Of a DNA stretch of 64,000 nucleotides, positions 32,611 through 42,110 are shown piece by piece. Numbering within the stretch: position 1 is the stretch's first letter; the number at the start of each line of letters is the position of its first letter. The notes under the pieces are model-generated. The model worked only from the letters and a program-made list of their open reading frames with translations. It had not been told where the DNA came from and searched no databases. The position numbers and the translations under genes were made by a program. Source of the DNA: Pseudomonas cerasi (GTDB taxonomy: Bacteria > Pseudomonadota > Gammaproteobacteria > Pseudomonadales > Pseudomonadaceae); contig NZ_LT222315.1 of NCBI RefSeq assembly GCF_900074915.1, forward strand, positions 62,001 through 126,000, in the 5' to 3' direction.

Positions 32611-32938
32611 TCCATTGCGGGTTAAAGGGGGTCAGCAACAACGGTTTGCCGTACTTGAGGCTCAGCCAGAGACGCCGCCGCCCAAAGCGGATGCGGCGCA
32701 AATATTGAGGATCAATCAGGCCCACGACCCTCAAGGCAATGAGGGCTATCAGGAACGGGGCGGCAGCGACCAGGCCCCACACCCAGGACAGCAGGAAGGT
32801 TGCGGCCACACCGAAGACCAGGCCGCCCATCAGCAAGCCCACCATCGGCATGATGGGGATGTTCCAGAACATCGCGGGCCGACTCATCGCGTTGTAGCTT
32901 TCGAAGGTCAGTTTCTTGAGTACTTCGTTACTGGCCAT
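32450..32938 (-). CDS. virB3: VirB3 inner-membrane protein, with long overlap into virB4
   Basis: The first 100 or so residues are a normal VirB3: LKKLTFESYNAMSRPAMFWNIPIMP, two membrane spans (MVGLLMGGLVFGVAATFLLSWV and GLVAAAPFLIALIALRVVGL) and the DPQYLRRIRFGRR turn. The stop comes only after 162 residues, 161 bp inside virB4, and the last 50 residues look like an out-of-frame reading of virB4. Either VirB3 truly has this extension or a small indel has removed the usual stop. VirB3 links VirB4 to the membrane complex. Confidence 0.85.
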   Translation of the reverse strand: MASNEVLKKLTFESYNAMSRPAMFWNIPIMPMVGLLMGGLVFGVAATFLLSWVWGLVAAAPFLIALIALRVVGLIDPQYLRRIRFGRRRLWLSLKYGKPLLLTPFNPQWNEFYGARFSHKRYAPGKESAIDALSGPRTHGDPARQSPGEPDPVEGGFQRNPQ

Positions 32939-32950
32939 AAGCGCTCCTGG

Positions 32951-33289
32951 TCAACCCGGCACGCCGGTGCCGAACACCTGCCAAGCCGCCGTGGCCAAGG
33001 CCACAGACCCACCGACAACCAGGATCACTCCGACTTGCTGCAGGTAGTCCATGAAGGTGTGCGAGCGGTCGCCCGTGGAGCGAGCAATCAGCCATTGGGC
33101 ACCTGACCAGATCAGGCAAACCAGGCCCAGGGTGCCCGCCAGGGTATAGAGGCCCAGGCGGATATTGCTGCCCCACTGGTTCAGCGTGCTGAGCCAGTCG
33201 GCGGAGGCGATGCCGGGCAGGCAGGCCACTGCCACCAGCAAAATGCAGAGTTCGCCTTTGTTGGGCACAAGGGTACGTTTGATCATCAA
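32951..33289 (-). CDS. virB2: VirB2 major pilin
   Basis: A 112-residue prepilin with a long signal region (ELCILLVAVACLPGIASA, cleavage probably after ASA) and two hydrophobic helices (LGLYTLAGTLGLVCLIWSGAQWL, VGVILVVGGSVALATAAW) separated by a short polar loop (RSTGDRSHTFMDYLQ). This is the VirB2/TrbC fold, polymerised into the conjugative pilus. The ATG overlaps the virB1 stop by 4 bp. Confidence 0.92.
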   Translation of the reverse strand: MMIKRTLVPNKGELCILLVAVACLPGIASADWLSTLNQWGSNIRLGLYTLAGTLGLVCLIWSGAQWLIARSTGDRSHTFMDYLQQVGVILVVGGSVALATAAWQVFGTGVPG

Positions 33290-33993
33290 TGATCCTCTTT
33301 GGGGAGAGTTGAGGGTTGTTCTGGGGGTGAAGCCGGAACAGCAGGTGCAGCGGATGGAGCAGAAACAGGCGGTGGCGCAGGTGGCAGATAGCGCGGGTAC
33401 TGGCGCAGCACGTCCCAGCTTTCATAAGTCGGCTCAACGGTGGACGCCGGGGCCTGAGCGCGCTGGAGCTTGTTCGGTTCAGGTGATCCGCCTTCCAACG
33501 CAGGGACCGTCACGGTGGTCGTGCCTGCATTGGCCAACACACGTTGCACGTGGCTGCTGCCGCCAAAAGCGGCCTCGGCCTTGAAGCCGCGTCTGGGATT
33601 GCCGCTGTAATAGCAGGAGATAGCCTTGTGCAACGCTACCTGCCGGTTGGGCTCCTGGGCACTGGCCACTGCGTAGCACTGCTCAAGAACAGCGGCGGCC
33701 ATGCGCAGGTTGGTGCAGGGTTCAAATACAGGTTCAGGTCGGCTGACATCGAAGTGCTGCCGGTTGATCTGGCCCAGGCCGATGCTGAAGTCAGCCCCCT
33801 CCGCGACCAGCTGCTTCACCACCAATACAGCTTCATCCAGGCTTTGCGGTTGACGCGGCAACACTTTGCCGACCACGCCAATGGCATAGGGATTGAAGGA
33901 GGATTCTGTCTTGACGATGGGGGTAAGCGTGGCGGGGTGTATCGAGGGAGCACATTGCATAGCCAGGGCCAGGAAGGCGCTGGTGGTGAGCAT
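33286..33993 (-). CDS. virB1: VirB1 lytic transglycosylase
   Basis: A 235-residue protein with an N-terminal hydrophobic start and the SLT catalytic domain: Glu in KTESSFNPYAIGVV (about 28-31), the SIGLGQINRQHF motif (about 77) and AISCYYSGNP (about 130). A Pro-rich tail of about 60 residues follows. VirB1 opens gaps in peptidoglycan for channel assembly. It is the first gene of the virB block, 12 bases downstream of the 80-aa gene. Confidence 0.94.
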   Translation of the reverse strand: MLTTSAFLALAMQCAPSIHPATLTPIVKTESSFNPYAIGVVGKVLPRQPQSLDEAVLVVKQLVAEGADFSIGLGQINRQHFDVSRPEPVFEPCTNLRMAAAVLEQCYAVASAQEPNRQVALHKAISCYYSGNPRRGFKAEAAFGGSSHVQRVLANAGTTTVTVPALEGGSPEPNKLQRAQAPASTVEPTYESWDVLRQYPRYLPPAPPPVSAPSAAPAVPASPPEQPSTLPKEDH

Positions 33994-34005
33994 TGCAGGT
34001 TCCTT

Positions 34006-34248
34006 CTAGTCAGTAGCAGTAAGAGGCGAGCCAGGTGCCGCTTTTTTGGAATCTTCAATCAACTGCTCAACGGCCATTTCAAGAAAATTATCGATCAGAT
34101 AACGAGCGAGCTTTGAGGGTGAAATCTGCCTGGGGCTTTTAGTTTCATAGCTCACCCGTGTCGCGGCTTTGTTCAGCGCCTCCACCCTGACCGCTCGGAT
34201 ATAAACGCTTACTGTCTTGGTGGTTGCTTCATCTTCGGATGACGCCAT
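34006..34248 (-). CDS. Small protein at the head of the virB operon, 80 aa
   Basis: An 80-residue protein: an acidic N-terminus, then TVSVYIRAVRVEALNKAATRVSYETKSPRQISPSKLARYLIDNFLEMAVEQLIED, a strand-helix-helix pattern compatible with a ribbon-helix-helix DNA-binding fold. AGGAGTTCCC precedes the ATG at 34248. It is the first gene after the terminator at 34276-34307 and could be a local regulator of the operon; the fold assignment is by pattern only. Confidence 0.6.
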   Translation of the reverse strand: MASSEDEATTKTVSVYIRAVRVEALNKAATRVSYETKSPRQISPSKLARYLIDNFLEMAVEQLIEDSKKAAPGSPLTATD

Positions 34249-34275
34249 GGGAACTCCTGAAGGTTGTGAGAACGC

Positions 34276-34307
34276 AAAAAAACACCGCCTGGCTAGACCA
34301 GGCGGTG
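34276..34307 (-). terminator. Strong rho-independent terminator between nusG-like gene and virB operon
   Basis: On the minus strand a CACCGCCTGG / CCAGGCGGTG stem with a 5-base loop is followed by seven U residues. It stands 29 bases behind the NusG-like stop and 28 bases before the next start, in the middle of what would otherwise be one transcript. Read-through would be needed to express virB genes from the upstream promoter. Confidence 0.9.
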
Positions 34308-34336
34308 AAATGGGAAATAGTGGGAAGTGGTAAAGC

Positions 34337-34870
34337 CTAGGCGGCACGTACCCTCGAATAGCAAAGGGTTCCGTGGCGCCTGACAAGGCGCTCCAGCGCT
34401 GCGTCCTGGGCCAGCAGCGCAAGGAAAGCCGCTCTGCGCGCAGCATCAGATTTCATGTCGATGATCAGACGCAGCGTTTTTTCCAGCTCTGTCGGCAAAT
34501 TACGAAACTCGATGCAGTCAAGCTGACGGTTAGAACGAACCAAGGTAGCGGCTTTTAATTGCTCGACCGTAGCGTCCTGCACAACACAGGCCCTACCGCC
34601 AAACTCACAGGAGCTACCGCCAAACTGAACGAACCCATGAGCGCCATTCAGCGCGGTGATAGTCGTCGTGTGCGTGACCTCAGGATCGAAGCGCAGCAGC
34701 AGATAGCCAGGAAACAAACGCACCTTCGTCTCTACCGATGAAGGGCGATCCGGACGTTTGCGGTAGGTAGTGCTTTCGGGGGAATACACCTCCACGTCCA
34801 ATCGCTCGATCGACGTGATAAGTGACTGGTAAACGGAAGAATTGTGCATCAAAACACGCCAATTTTTCAT
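34337..34870 (-). CDS. Specialised NusG paralogue (RfaH/ActX-like transcription elongation factor)
   Basis: A 177-residue protein. Residues 1-90 are a NusG N-terminal domain: KNWRVLMHNSSVYQSLITSIERLDVEVYSPE, then VRLFPGYLLLRFDPEVTHTTTITALNGAHGFVQFGG, the FPGY and GFVxFGG motifs that contact RNA polymerase. The usual KOW domain is not recognisable; the C-terminus is helical (LEKTLRLIIDMKSDAARRAAFLALLAQ). The ATG at 34870 has AAGGAT upstream. Plasmid NusG paralogues such as ActX precede transfer operons and promote read-through of long transcripts. Here the gene precedes a terminator and the virB genes. Function in antitermination is inferred. Confidence 0.85.
   Translation of the reverse strand: MKNWRVLMHNSSVYQSLITSIERLDVEVYSPESTTYRKRPDRPSSVETKVRLFPGYLLLRFDPEVTHTTTITALNGAHGFVQFGGSSCEFGGRACVVQDATVEQLKAATLVRSNRQLDCIEFRNLPTELEKTLRLIIDMKSDAARRAAFLALLAQDAALERLVRRHGTLCYSRVRAA
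34585..34626 (-). repeat. Two tandem 21-bp units, each with an ops-like GGCGGTAG
   Basis: On the minus strand AGTTTGGCGGTAG-NN-CCTGTG occurs twice without spacer; the units differ at two positions. GGCGGTAG is the core of the ops element that recruits RfaH to paused RNA polymerase. The repeat lies in the NusG-like coding region (residues about 82-95, reading xFGGxxC twice), about 280 bases ahead of the terminator, on the non-template strand as ops requires. Confidence 0.75.
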
Positions 34871-35124
34871 AATCGGATCCTTTTGATCAGGCGCTCTTTC
34901 GAATTCCCAAACCGCTGAGCGCAGGGGCGAGTGGTGTGCTGATGAAAACCAGCTCCATCTGTATCTGGGCCATGGGATGGCCAGCAGGTGATGGATTTGT
35001 AGATAACAAAATAGAGCAAACACAAAAAAAATCAACCATAAATGAATAAAAATATCTATTTCTGGTGTTTTTTTTTGGAGCGTCAGTGCCGATGCTCTCT
35101 GGCTCCAAAAAGGGATCAGAAATC
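34871..35124. promoter_or_regulatory. Divergent promoter region
   Basis: About 250 AT-rich bases between the minus-strand NusG-like gene and the plus-strand XRE regulator, with A and T runs near 35020-35085. Promoters for both directions must lie here, and the XRE protein is the obvious candidate to bind. No clear -35/-10 pair or palindrome is picked out. Confidence 0.5.
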
Positions 35125-35454
35125 ATGCGCGATTTTGTCGCCGCTCGCCTGAAGCTGCTACGCACAGGTAAGGGGCTGAAGCAGTCTGAAGTGGCAGAAC
35201 TCATAGACTGCGAGCCTAATACCATTAGCCGGTATGAAAGAGCTGAAACTATGCCTAACATCGAAGATCTGCTTAGGTTGGCAGACCTGTTCGGAGTATC
35301 TCCAATGGAGATACTTCCACCACAAGACTCTACAGCTCAACGTATTCATATGCTCCGACAAAACCTAACTGAAAAAGCTCTTCAACTAGAGACTATTGAA
35401 GACTTGGAACAACTAATAAAACTTGCAGATAGCCTGCGCGATAAAAAGAAGTAA
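35125..35454 (+). CDS. XRE-family helix-turn-helix regulator
   Basis: A 109-residue protein with a Cro/C1-type helix-turn-helix at residues 5-60 (LKLLRTGKGLKQSEVAELIDCEPNTISRYERAETMPNIEDLLRLADLFGVSPMEIL), then a helical tail (LETIEDLEQLIKLADSLRD) likely used for dimerisation. The ATG at 35125 follows AGGGATC; an earlier ATG at 35092 is possible. Its placement opposite the NusG-like gene suggests it controls the transfer operon, its own gene, or both. Confidence 0.85.
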   Translation: MRDFVAARLKLLRTGKGLKQSEVAELIDCEPNTISRYERAETMPNIEDLLRLADLFGVSPMEILPPQDSTAQRIHMLRQNLTEKALQLETIEDLEQLIKLADSLRDKKK

Positions 35455-35460
35455 AATCAA

Positions 35461-35877
35461 TCATGTTGATACCGATTTAAAATATTTTTTATACTTACAT
35501 AAAATTTCTTCAATACGTAGCACTCTATAAAAGTGGGTCAATATCGAACAGGCATCTAAAGGAATCAATCTAGTGTGAGCCCGAACGGTGCTAAATTGCT
35601 TCTCGAACTCCAAAAGATCTAAAAGCTCCTTAAATTCTTCTTGCATACCAAGGCGATCTTCTTTTGAAGAAGATTGCCTTTGAAAGTAATAGCACACACC
35701 AACCCAACAGGGTTGAGTAGCGTCTAATAAAGCGTAAACGTCACTTGCAACTTGATCTATTGAAAATAGACCGCCAGATAATAAAGATGTATAACTTTCT
35801 TCTAAACGCATCACATCAACCAATTTCTTTAACTCAATTCTCACATCATCTTTTTCAATTTCCATTATTTTCTCCAT
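35461..35877 (-). CDS. Unknown protein, 138 aa
   Basis: A 138-residue mostly helical protein (VRIELKKLVDVMRLEESYTSLL ... MQEEFKELLDLLEFEKQFS), acidic and low in GC compared with the virB genes. The start chosen is the ATG at 35877 (MEKIMEIEKDD); two further ATGs lie close by. It ends 6 bases from the convergent XRE gene. No family recognised. Its composition suggests it belongs to cargo acquired separately. Confidence 0.55.
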   Translation of the reverse strand: MEKIMEIEKDDVRIELKKLVDVMRLEESYTSLLSGGLFSIDQVASDVYALLDATQPCWVGVCYYFQRQSSSKEDRLGMQEEFKELLDLLEFEKQFSTVRAHTRLIPLDACSILTHFYRVLRIEEILCKYKKYFKSVST

Positions 35878-35922
35878 ACACTGTACACGCATTATCTATG
35901 ATAAAAGAGACAGACCTATTCA

Positions 35923-37269
35923 TCAGTTCTTGAAACTAGAACTCTTAGCACCTTGATCAAATGCGCAAGCCACGACCAACAAAACTGCTGATAAAATCAA
36001 GATCAGTACAACGCCATTTGTTGAGTGCGTTGGAGAGCTTGAAACCAAGGATAACGCTCCAAGTGGAGCTAGGCCACCCGCTATAGCAGTTCCAATTTCA
36101 CGACCAGTACCAACGCCTGATGATCTTGTATTAGCAGGAAACTGGCGACTCAAGAAAGAGCCTTGAGGAGCGAACATCATCGGCGCAAGTACGCCGGTCG
36201 CAAAACCTATAGCAATGAATATCCACAAGCTCTGGCCTGTCTCCAAAAGCTGCATGAAGGTGTACGCAAATATTGCAGACAGCGTCCCTCCAGCCATCAA
36301 TACTCTTTTGCTGCTCCAGCGATCACATAAAGCTCCAAAACAAGGAACCATGAAAATTGCTATTAGACTGGCAATGGTTACAGAAAGTGACGTGGTATTT
36401 GCTGAGACACCCTTATACAAGGTGAGGTATGCAAGTGAAAATGTTTTGAATATATAGCTTAGAGCGTTGTATCCAATTGCAACAAGAAGCACTACAACAA
36501 GACCTTTTAAGTCTTTCTTAAGCAAAGTCAGCAAAGGCGCTTTTTCTATCCCTGTGTTCGACGTTAACTGAGACTCTTTTTCTTCACTAATCTCCTGGAA
36601 CGCAATAGTTTCTGGAATGCTTCTGCGCACCCACAATCCCACCATCACAAGAACGATACTGGCTACAAATGGGATTCTCCACCCTCCAGCAAGCAAGAAT
36701 GCTTCACCTTGCATCGTCAGAAGATAGACCGTCAACGACGACAGAAGCAGCCCCAGGTTCAACCCTAGAGCGGGCCATGCGCCCTGGCTGCCGCGCTTGT
36801 TCTCGTCAGCATGCTCATACGCTGTGACAGCTGAAGCAGCGAGTTCAGCACCTGCGCCTAGACCTTGCAAGATTCGAATCACCACCAACGTTGCCGGTGC
36901 CCAAATGCCTAGCGTGGCATAACTAGGAATAAGTCCAATGATTGTTGTGCAAAACCCCATTAGGCAAAAGGTCACCATCAACATACGTTTGCGGCCAAAC
37001 TTATCTCCGAGGTGTCCGAAAAGAATACCTCCCAACGGTCGAGCTATGAAGCCGATTGCGAAGGTCGAGAAAGACAGTAAGGTCGCATTTTGCGCATCAG
37101 CAGGATTAAAGAAAACTTTAGAAAAAACCGTGGCAGCCATCAATGCATACAGATAAAAATCATACCACTCCAGCATTGATCCGACGATTGTTGCAGCTGC
37201 AACCTTCCGCAAACGAATTTTGCGCTCGGTTGTAGTTTCATCTGGCATCAATTTATTTTTTTCACTCAT
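35923..37269 (-). CDS. MFS transporter of the metabolite:H+ symporter (MHS) type
   Basis: A 448-residue transporter with twelve predicted spans. The N-terminal GSMLEWYDFYLYALMAATVF and the loop GHLGDKFGRKRML are hallmarks of the MHS family (shikimate, proline/betaine, alpha-ketoglutarate carriers). It lies 40 bases downstream of the lhgO gene in the same direction, so it likely imports the substrate of that enzyme or a related dicarboxylate. Substrate assignment is by context only. Confidence 0.85.
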   Translation of the reverse strand: MSEKNKLMPDETTTERKIRLRKVAAATIVGSMLEWYDFYLYALMAATVFSKVFFNPADAQNATLLSFSTFAIGFIARPLGGILFGHLGDKFGRKRMLMVTFCLMGFCTTIIGLIPSYATLGIWAPATLVVIRILQGLGAGAELAASAVTAYEHADENKRGSQGAWPALGLNLGLLLSSLTVYLLTMQGEAFLLAGGWRIPFVASIVLVMVGLWVRRSIPETIAFQEISEEKESQLTSNTGIEKAPLLTLLKKDLKGLVVVLLVAIGYNALSYIFKTFSLAYLTLYKGVSANTTSLSVTIASLIAIFMVPCFGALCDRWSSKRVLMAGGTLSAIFAYTFMQLLETGQSLWIFIAIGFATGVLAPMMFAPQGSFLSRQFPANTRSSGVGTGREIGTAIAGGLAPLGALSLVSSSPTHSTNGVVLILILSAVLLVVACAFDQGAKSSSFKN

Positions 37270-37309
37270 GGTTTTTCCATACTATTATAATTTATATTAA
37301 CAGCACTGC

Positions 37310-38506
37310 TTAAACTACAGAGCCTTCTAGTTTCGCCACTATCATTTCCGCTATTGGGATCGCAGATGTGGCTGCCGGTGATGGCGCATTACACACGTGC
37401 AGCATTCTGGATGTTTGTACAAACAGAAAATCTTGTACAAATCCTCCTTTGTTTGTGACGGCCTGTGCGCGTATGCCTGCGTCCGAAGATTTTAAGTCTT
37501 CAAGGTTGAGAGAGGGATAATACTGTCGGCATTGCTCTAGGTAGCTTTTCTTGCAGGCCGAGTTTCTAATTTCGCTGATACCCGAGCGTAAGTTTTTTCC
37601 CAGAAGTTTCCAAAAACCTGGATACAAACTATATTCCAAAACATCGCGCGCATTAAATGCAAGTTTTTTGTAGCCTTCGCGCGAAAGCCCAAGCACAGCA
37701 TTGGGCCCAACCGTAACCCCTCCATCAATCATGCGAGTTAAATGGATCCCGAGAAATGGAAGCCCTGCTTCTGGCACTGGGTAAATCAGGTGATTGATGC
37801 TATTATTTTTTTCTGGCGGTAAACGAAAGTATTCACCACGAAAAGGTATGATCTGAAAATCGACATTCAGCCCAGCCATTGCAGCTAGGCGATCAGACTG
37901 TAAACCCGCGCAAACTACAATTTTTTTAGACTTCCAGGATAACGCTTCTGATGACACCGATACGTGGCTCTCATGCTCCTGAATTGCAGCTATCGTTTGA
38001 CCTAATGCTATTTCCCCACCGGCTTTAGTTATCACATCAGCCATGACATCTGACACGATTCGGTAATCCACAATACCGGTGCTGTCTACAAACAATGCAC
38101 CAAGACCTGTAATATTGGGTTCGCGTTGCCTTAGCTCCACAGCGCCAAGTCGTTCAACATTGAGCCCATTCTGTCTGGCTCGCTCTTCAAGATTGCTGAG
38201 CAAGGCAAGCTGCCGAGGATTAGATGCAACAAGCATTTTCCCGCAAACTTCAAATGGGATCTTGTGTTCGGTACAGAATGCTTTGCTCAGTTCTGCCCCG
38301 CGCTTGCACAGGCGGGCCTTCAAACTGCCAGGCTCGTAATAGATCCCAGCATGAATGACCCCGCTGTTGTGGCCAGTTTGGTGCTTTGCTATGGCGGCCT
38401 CTTTTTCCACGAGCACCAACGAAGCGCCTGGATGAGCCTTAAGTAGCTGCATGGCTGTGGCCAGCCCCACAATCCCACCCCCAATCACACAAAAATCGTA
38501 AATCAT
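37310..38506 (-). CDS. lhgO: L-2-hydroxyglutarate oxidase (LhgO-type FAD enzyme)
   Basis: A 398-residue DAO-family flavoenzyme. The FAD-binding start is CVIGGGIVGLATAMQLL, followed by QTGHNSGVIHAGIYYEPGSLKARLC, a signature of L-2-hydroxyglutarate oxidases; IPFRGEYFRLP and GPNAVLGLSREGY are also present. It oxidises L-2-hydroxyglutarate to 2-oxoglutarate, passing electrons to the membrane quinone pool. The start at 38506 is the ATG just before the Rossmann strand. A palindromic operator lies 20 bases upstream. It is followed by an MHS transporter and preceded by a FadR-type regulator gene. Confidence 0.88.
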   Translation of the reverse strand: MIYDFCVIGGGIVGLATAMQLLKAHPGASLVLVEKEAAIAKHQTGHNSGVIHAGIYYEPGSLKARLCKRGAELSKAFCTEHKIPFEVCGKMLVASNPRQLALLSNLEERARQNGLNVERLGAVELRQREPNITGLGALFVDSTGIVDYRIVSDVMADVITKAGGEIALGQTIAAIQEHESHVSVSSEALSWKSKKIVVCAGLQSDRLAAMAGLNVDFQIIPFRGEYFRLPPEKNNSINHLIYPVPEAGLPFLGIHLTRMIDGGVTVGPNAVLGLSREGYKKLAFNARDVLEYSLYPGFWKLLGKNLRSGISEIRNSACKKSYLEQCRQYYPSLNLEDLKSSDAGIRAQAVTNKGGFVQDFLFVQTSRMLHVCNAPSPAATSAIPIAEMIVAKLEGSVV

Positions 38507-38525
38507 GAAAGTCCCTTTTAATGTC

Positions 38526-38542
38526 TGGTTGTCTGACAACCA
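38526..38542. promoter_or_regulatory. FadR/GntR-type operator upstream of lhgO
   Basis: TGGTTGTCTGACAACCA is a perfect palindrome around a central base, of the TTGTCnGACAA type bound by LldR/FadR-like regulators. It lies just before lhgO. The core recurs at 39300-39310 in front of the regulator gene. Confidence 0.75.
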
Positions 38543-38582
38543 AAATTAACGGCGACAGGTACTGGTGCCCTCACGGATACCG

Positions 38583-39284
38583 CTACTCCATCACATCTAT
38601 ATTGAGGCGTAGAGCGGCAGAATTCAGATGCAAGCGAGCGCAGTTAGCGGCTTCAACCGGGTTGTGACTTTTGATCGCATCGTAAATTTCACGGTGCTCG
38701 CGGTTGGCACCGCTTGGACCTACCGCAAGCTTTGACGAGTTTTCCCACGCCATGAAACGAGCCCGGATGAGCTGGCTTTCTAGAAAGTCATGGAATGCAG
38801 CCAGGTATTCGTTTTTGCAGGCAGCTACGATGGCCCTATGAAATTCCACATCCGCCTTTGAAGATGCTTCAAAATTCCCGGCATTACCTTCCATCAGTGA
38901 GATGGCGTCAGACAGCCGCTCCAAATCTTTCGTCGTGTGCCGTTGCGCAGCCAGTGACGCGGCTTGTATTTCAATGCACGAGCGCAATTCAAACAGCTTA
39001 GCGAGATCCGCTGTATGGCTCTCGCTGCTTGGCAGCCTAAAAACCGTTCCAGAGGGATTTTGAGAAACAAAAGAGCCGTTGCCCCGACGAATAACTAGCA
39101 CGCCATCGGCTTTCAGCTGTGAAATGGCCTCGCGCACTACCGAGCGGCTGACGCCGAACTGATCAGCCAGCTCATGTTCTGTTGGCATCTTCGAGTCGGC
39201 TGGGAGCCCCCCACTCGCTATTTCTTTGCGTATCGTTGACACGACACCTTCAACAAGGGATTGAGGTCGTGAGAAGCTGAGCAT
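38583..39284 (-). CDS. FadR-subfamily GntR regulator of the lhgO module
   Basis: A 233-residue regulator. The N-terminal winged helix is IASGGLPADSKMPTEHELADQFGVSRSVVREAISQLKADGVLVIRRGNGSFV, and the C-terminal FCD domain follows (LFELRSCIEIQAASLAAQR ... DVEFHRAIVAACKN ... EHREIYDAIKSHNPVEA), with the histidines that usually bind metal and a carboxylate ligand. The start at 39284 places the protein 15 bases from an operator core, suggesting autoregulation. It probably represses lhgO and the transporter until 2-hydroxyglutarate or a related acid is present. Confidence 0.88.
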   Translation of the reverse strand: MLSFSRPQSLVEGVVSTIRKEIASGGLPADSKMPTEHELADQFGVSRSVVREAISQLKADGVLVIRRGNGSFVSQNPSGTVFRLPSSESHTADLAKLFELRSCIEIQAASLAAQRHTTKDLERLSDAISLMEGNAGNFEASSKADVEFHRAIVAACKNEYLAAFHDFLESQLIRARFMAWENSSKLAVGPSGANREHREIYDAIKSHNPVEAANCARLHLNSAALRLNIDVME

Positions 39285-39299
39285 AATGTTTTTGTCCTG

Positions 39300-39310
39300 T
39301 TGTCTGACAA
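39300..39310. promoter_or_regulatory. Operator core before the FadR-type gene
   Basis: TTGTCTGACAA, a perfect palindrome around its centre, is identical to the core of the operator before lhgO. It lies 15 bases upstream of the regulator ATG. Confidence 0.7.
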
Positions 39311-39706
39311 TAAGGCTAGGGAATATAGGATCCAAATTCCACTTTTCCCGACGAATGGCTGTGGGTGAGATTATGTTGATTCTCGCTTAGAGCGCACCGG
39401 CAGCAAGCGCGGAGCTGGGCAGCCCACAGCCACAGCATTGAATTGATGCTGTTGCGTCTTCATTTTCATGGACACTAAAAAGATGCCGCAGCCCAGAACG
39501 GGCTGGGCTGGGCGTGGACGATACAGGGATATTTTCACTAACTGTCTATGCAGTTCACCGACTCAGGCGCGCTATCAAAATCGCTTCGCTAACCAATGGG
39601 CGGCATTGCTTGAGAAACTCGATCAACTGCCGGGCTGGAATGTTGCATAGCTCGACTACGGGCGTGCGGCGAATAATGTTATATTCTTGACCTGACATTT
39701 CGTACA
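39311..39706. other. Gene-free stretch before the first IS21 element
   Basis: About 400 bases with no convincing gene. Short open frames on both strands have no recognisable similarity. GC-rich inverted text is present near 39490-39515 (GCCCAGAACGGGCTGGGC). It ends at the CGTACA target duplicate of the IS. Confidence 0.4.
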
Positions 39707-39791
39707 TGTCACCGCCACTGTAAAAATGACCCCCTAACGCCAACCTAGAATTGACCCCCCTGGGTAAAACTGGCGGCTTTGAGCTGCCAAT

Positions 39792-41620
<1,829 letters not shown>

Positions 41621-41739
41621 GTTGGCGATTTAGCACGGAAGGGGGTCACTTTTTAGTTGGCGTTGACACGTACACCTTTTGCGGGGTTTCGGTTTGTCAC
41701 GAGTGCCAAGGTGGTAGAAGCCCTTGGCATTCGACTTTC

Positions 41740-42030
41740 TTACTCGCTGGATTGCCAGCCCTTCTTTTTCATGTAGTCCTTCATTGCCTCCTTGAACGCA
41801 CCTACCTGCGATATATCATTGCTCGCGCAGAATGTGCGGAACTCACGCCTGAATGCTTGATCGAGCTTAAAGCCTAAGTCCACCAGTTTGTCGTCTGCCG
41901 CTACCTTAGTATTGTTACCAACTGCTGCCGTGTCGGCGGCTGATTTTGGTGGCTCACCCAAATCGCGACGTGGTGGTTTGGGCACCTTGACGACAGGGGC
42001 TTCGCCGGGCTTGGAAGTCTTGGTAGACAT
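41740..42030 (-). CDS. Small partition partner of ParA (ParB/ParG-like), 96 aa
   Basis: A 96-residue protein with a Lys/Pro-rich flexible N-terminus (STKTSKPGEAPVVKVPKPPRR) and a C-terminal domain (KLVDLGFKLDQAFRREFRTFCASNDISQVGAFKEAMKDYMKKKGW) with the strand-helix-helix pattern of ribbon-helix-helix centromere-binding proteins. It lies 80 bases downstream of parA, with TTAGCTAATTAGC repeats in between. It probably binds those repeats and stimulates the ATPase. The ATG at 42030 is preferred over an upstream start. Confidence 0.7.
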   Translation of the reverse strand: MSTKTSKPGEAPVVKVPKPPRRDLGEPPKSAADTAAVGNNTKVAADDKLVDLGFKLDQAFRREFRTFCASNDISQVGAFKEAMKDYMKKKGWQSSE

Positions 42031-42074
42031 AGCGTTGAGTCCTAAATTAGCGGTGACCTCATAATAACACATTA

Positions 42075-42103
42075 TTAGCTAATTAGCGCTTTAGCTAATT
42101 AGC
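42075..42103. repeat. TTAGCTAATTAGC direct repeats downstream of parA
   Basis: Two copies of TTAGCTAATTAGC (42075-42087 and 42091-42103), themselves palindromic in the core, lie between parA and its small partner. They are the likely binding sites of the partition protein (centromere or operator). Confidence 0.7.
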
Positions 42104-42110
42104 TTTTATG

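Noticed and set aside
31786..32625. 279-codon plus-strand frame opposite virB4
   Set aside because: Antisense shadow of virB4 with no start signal or recognisable domain.
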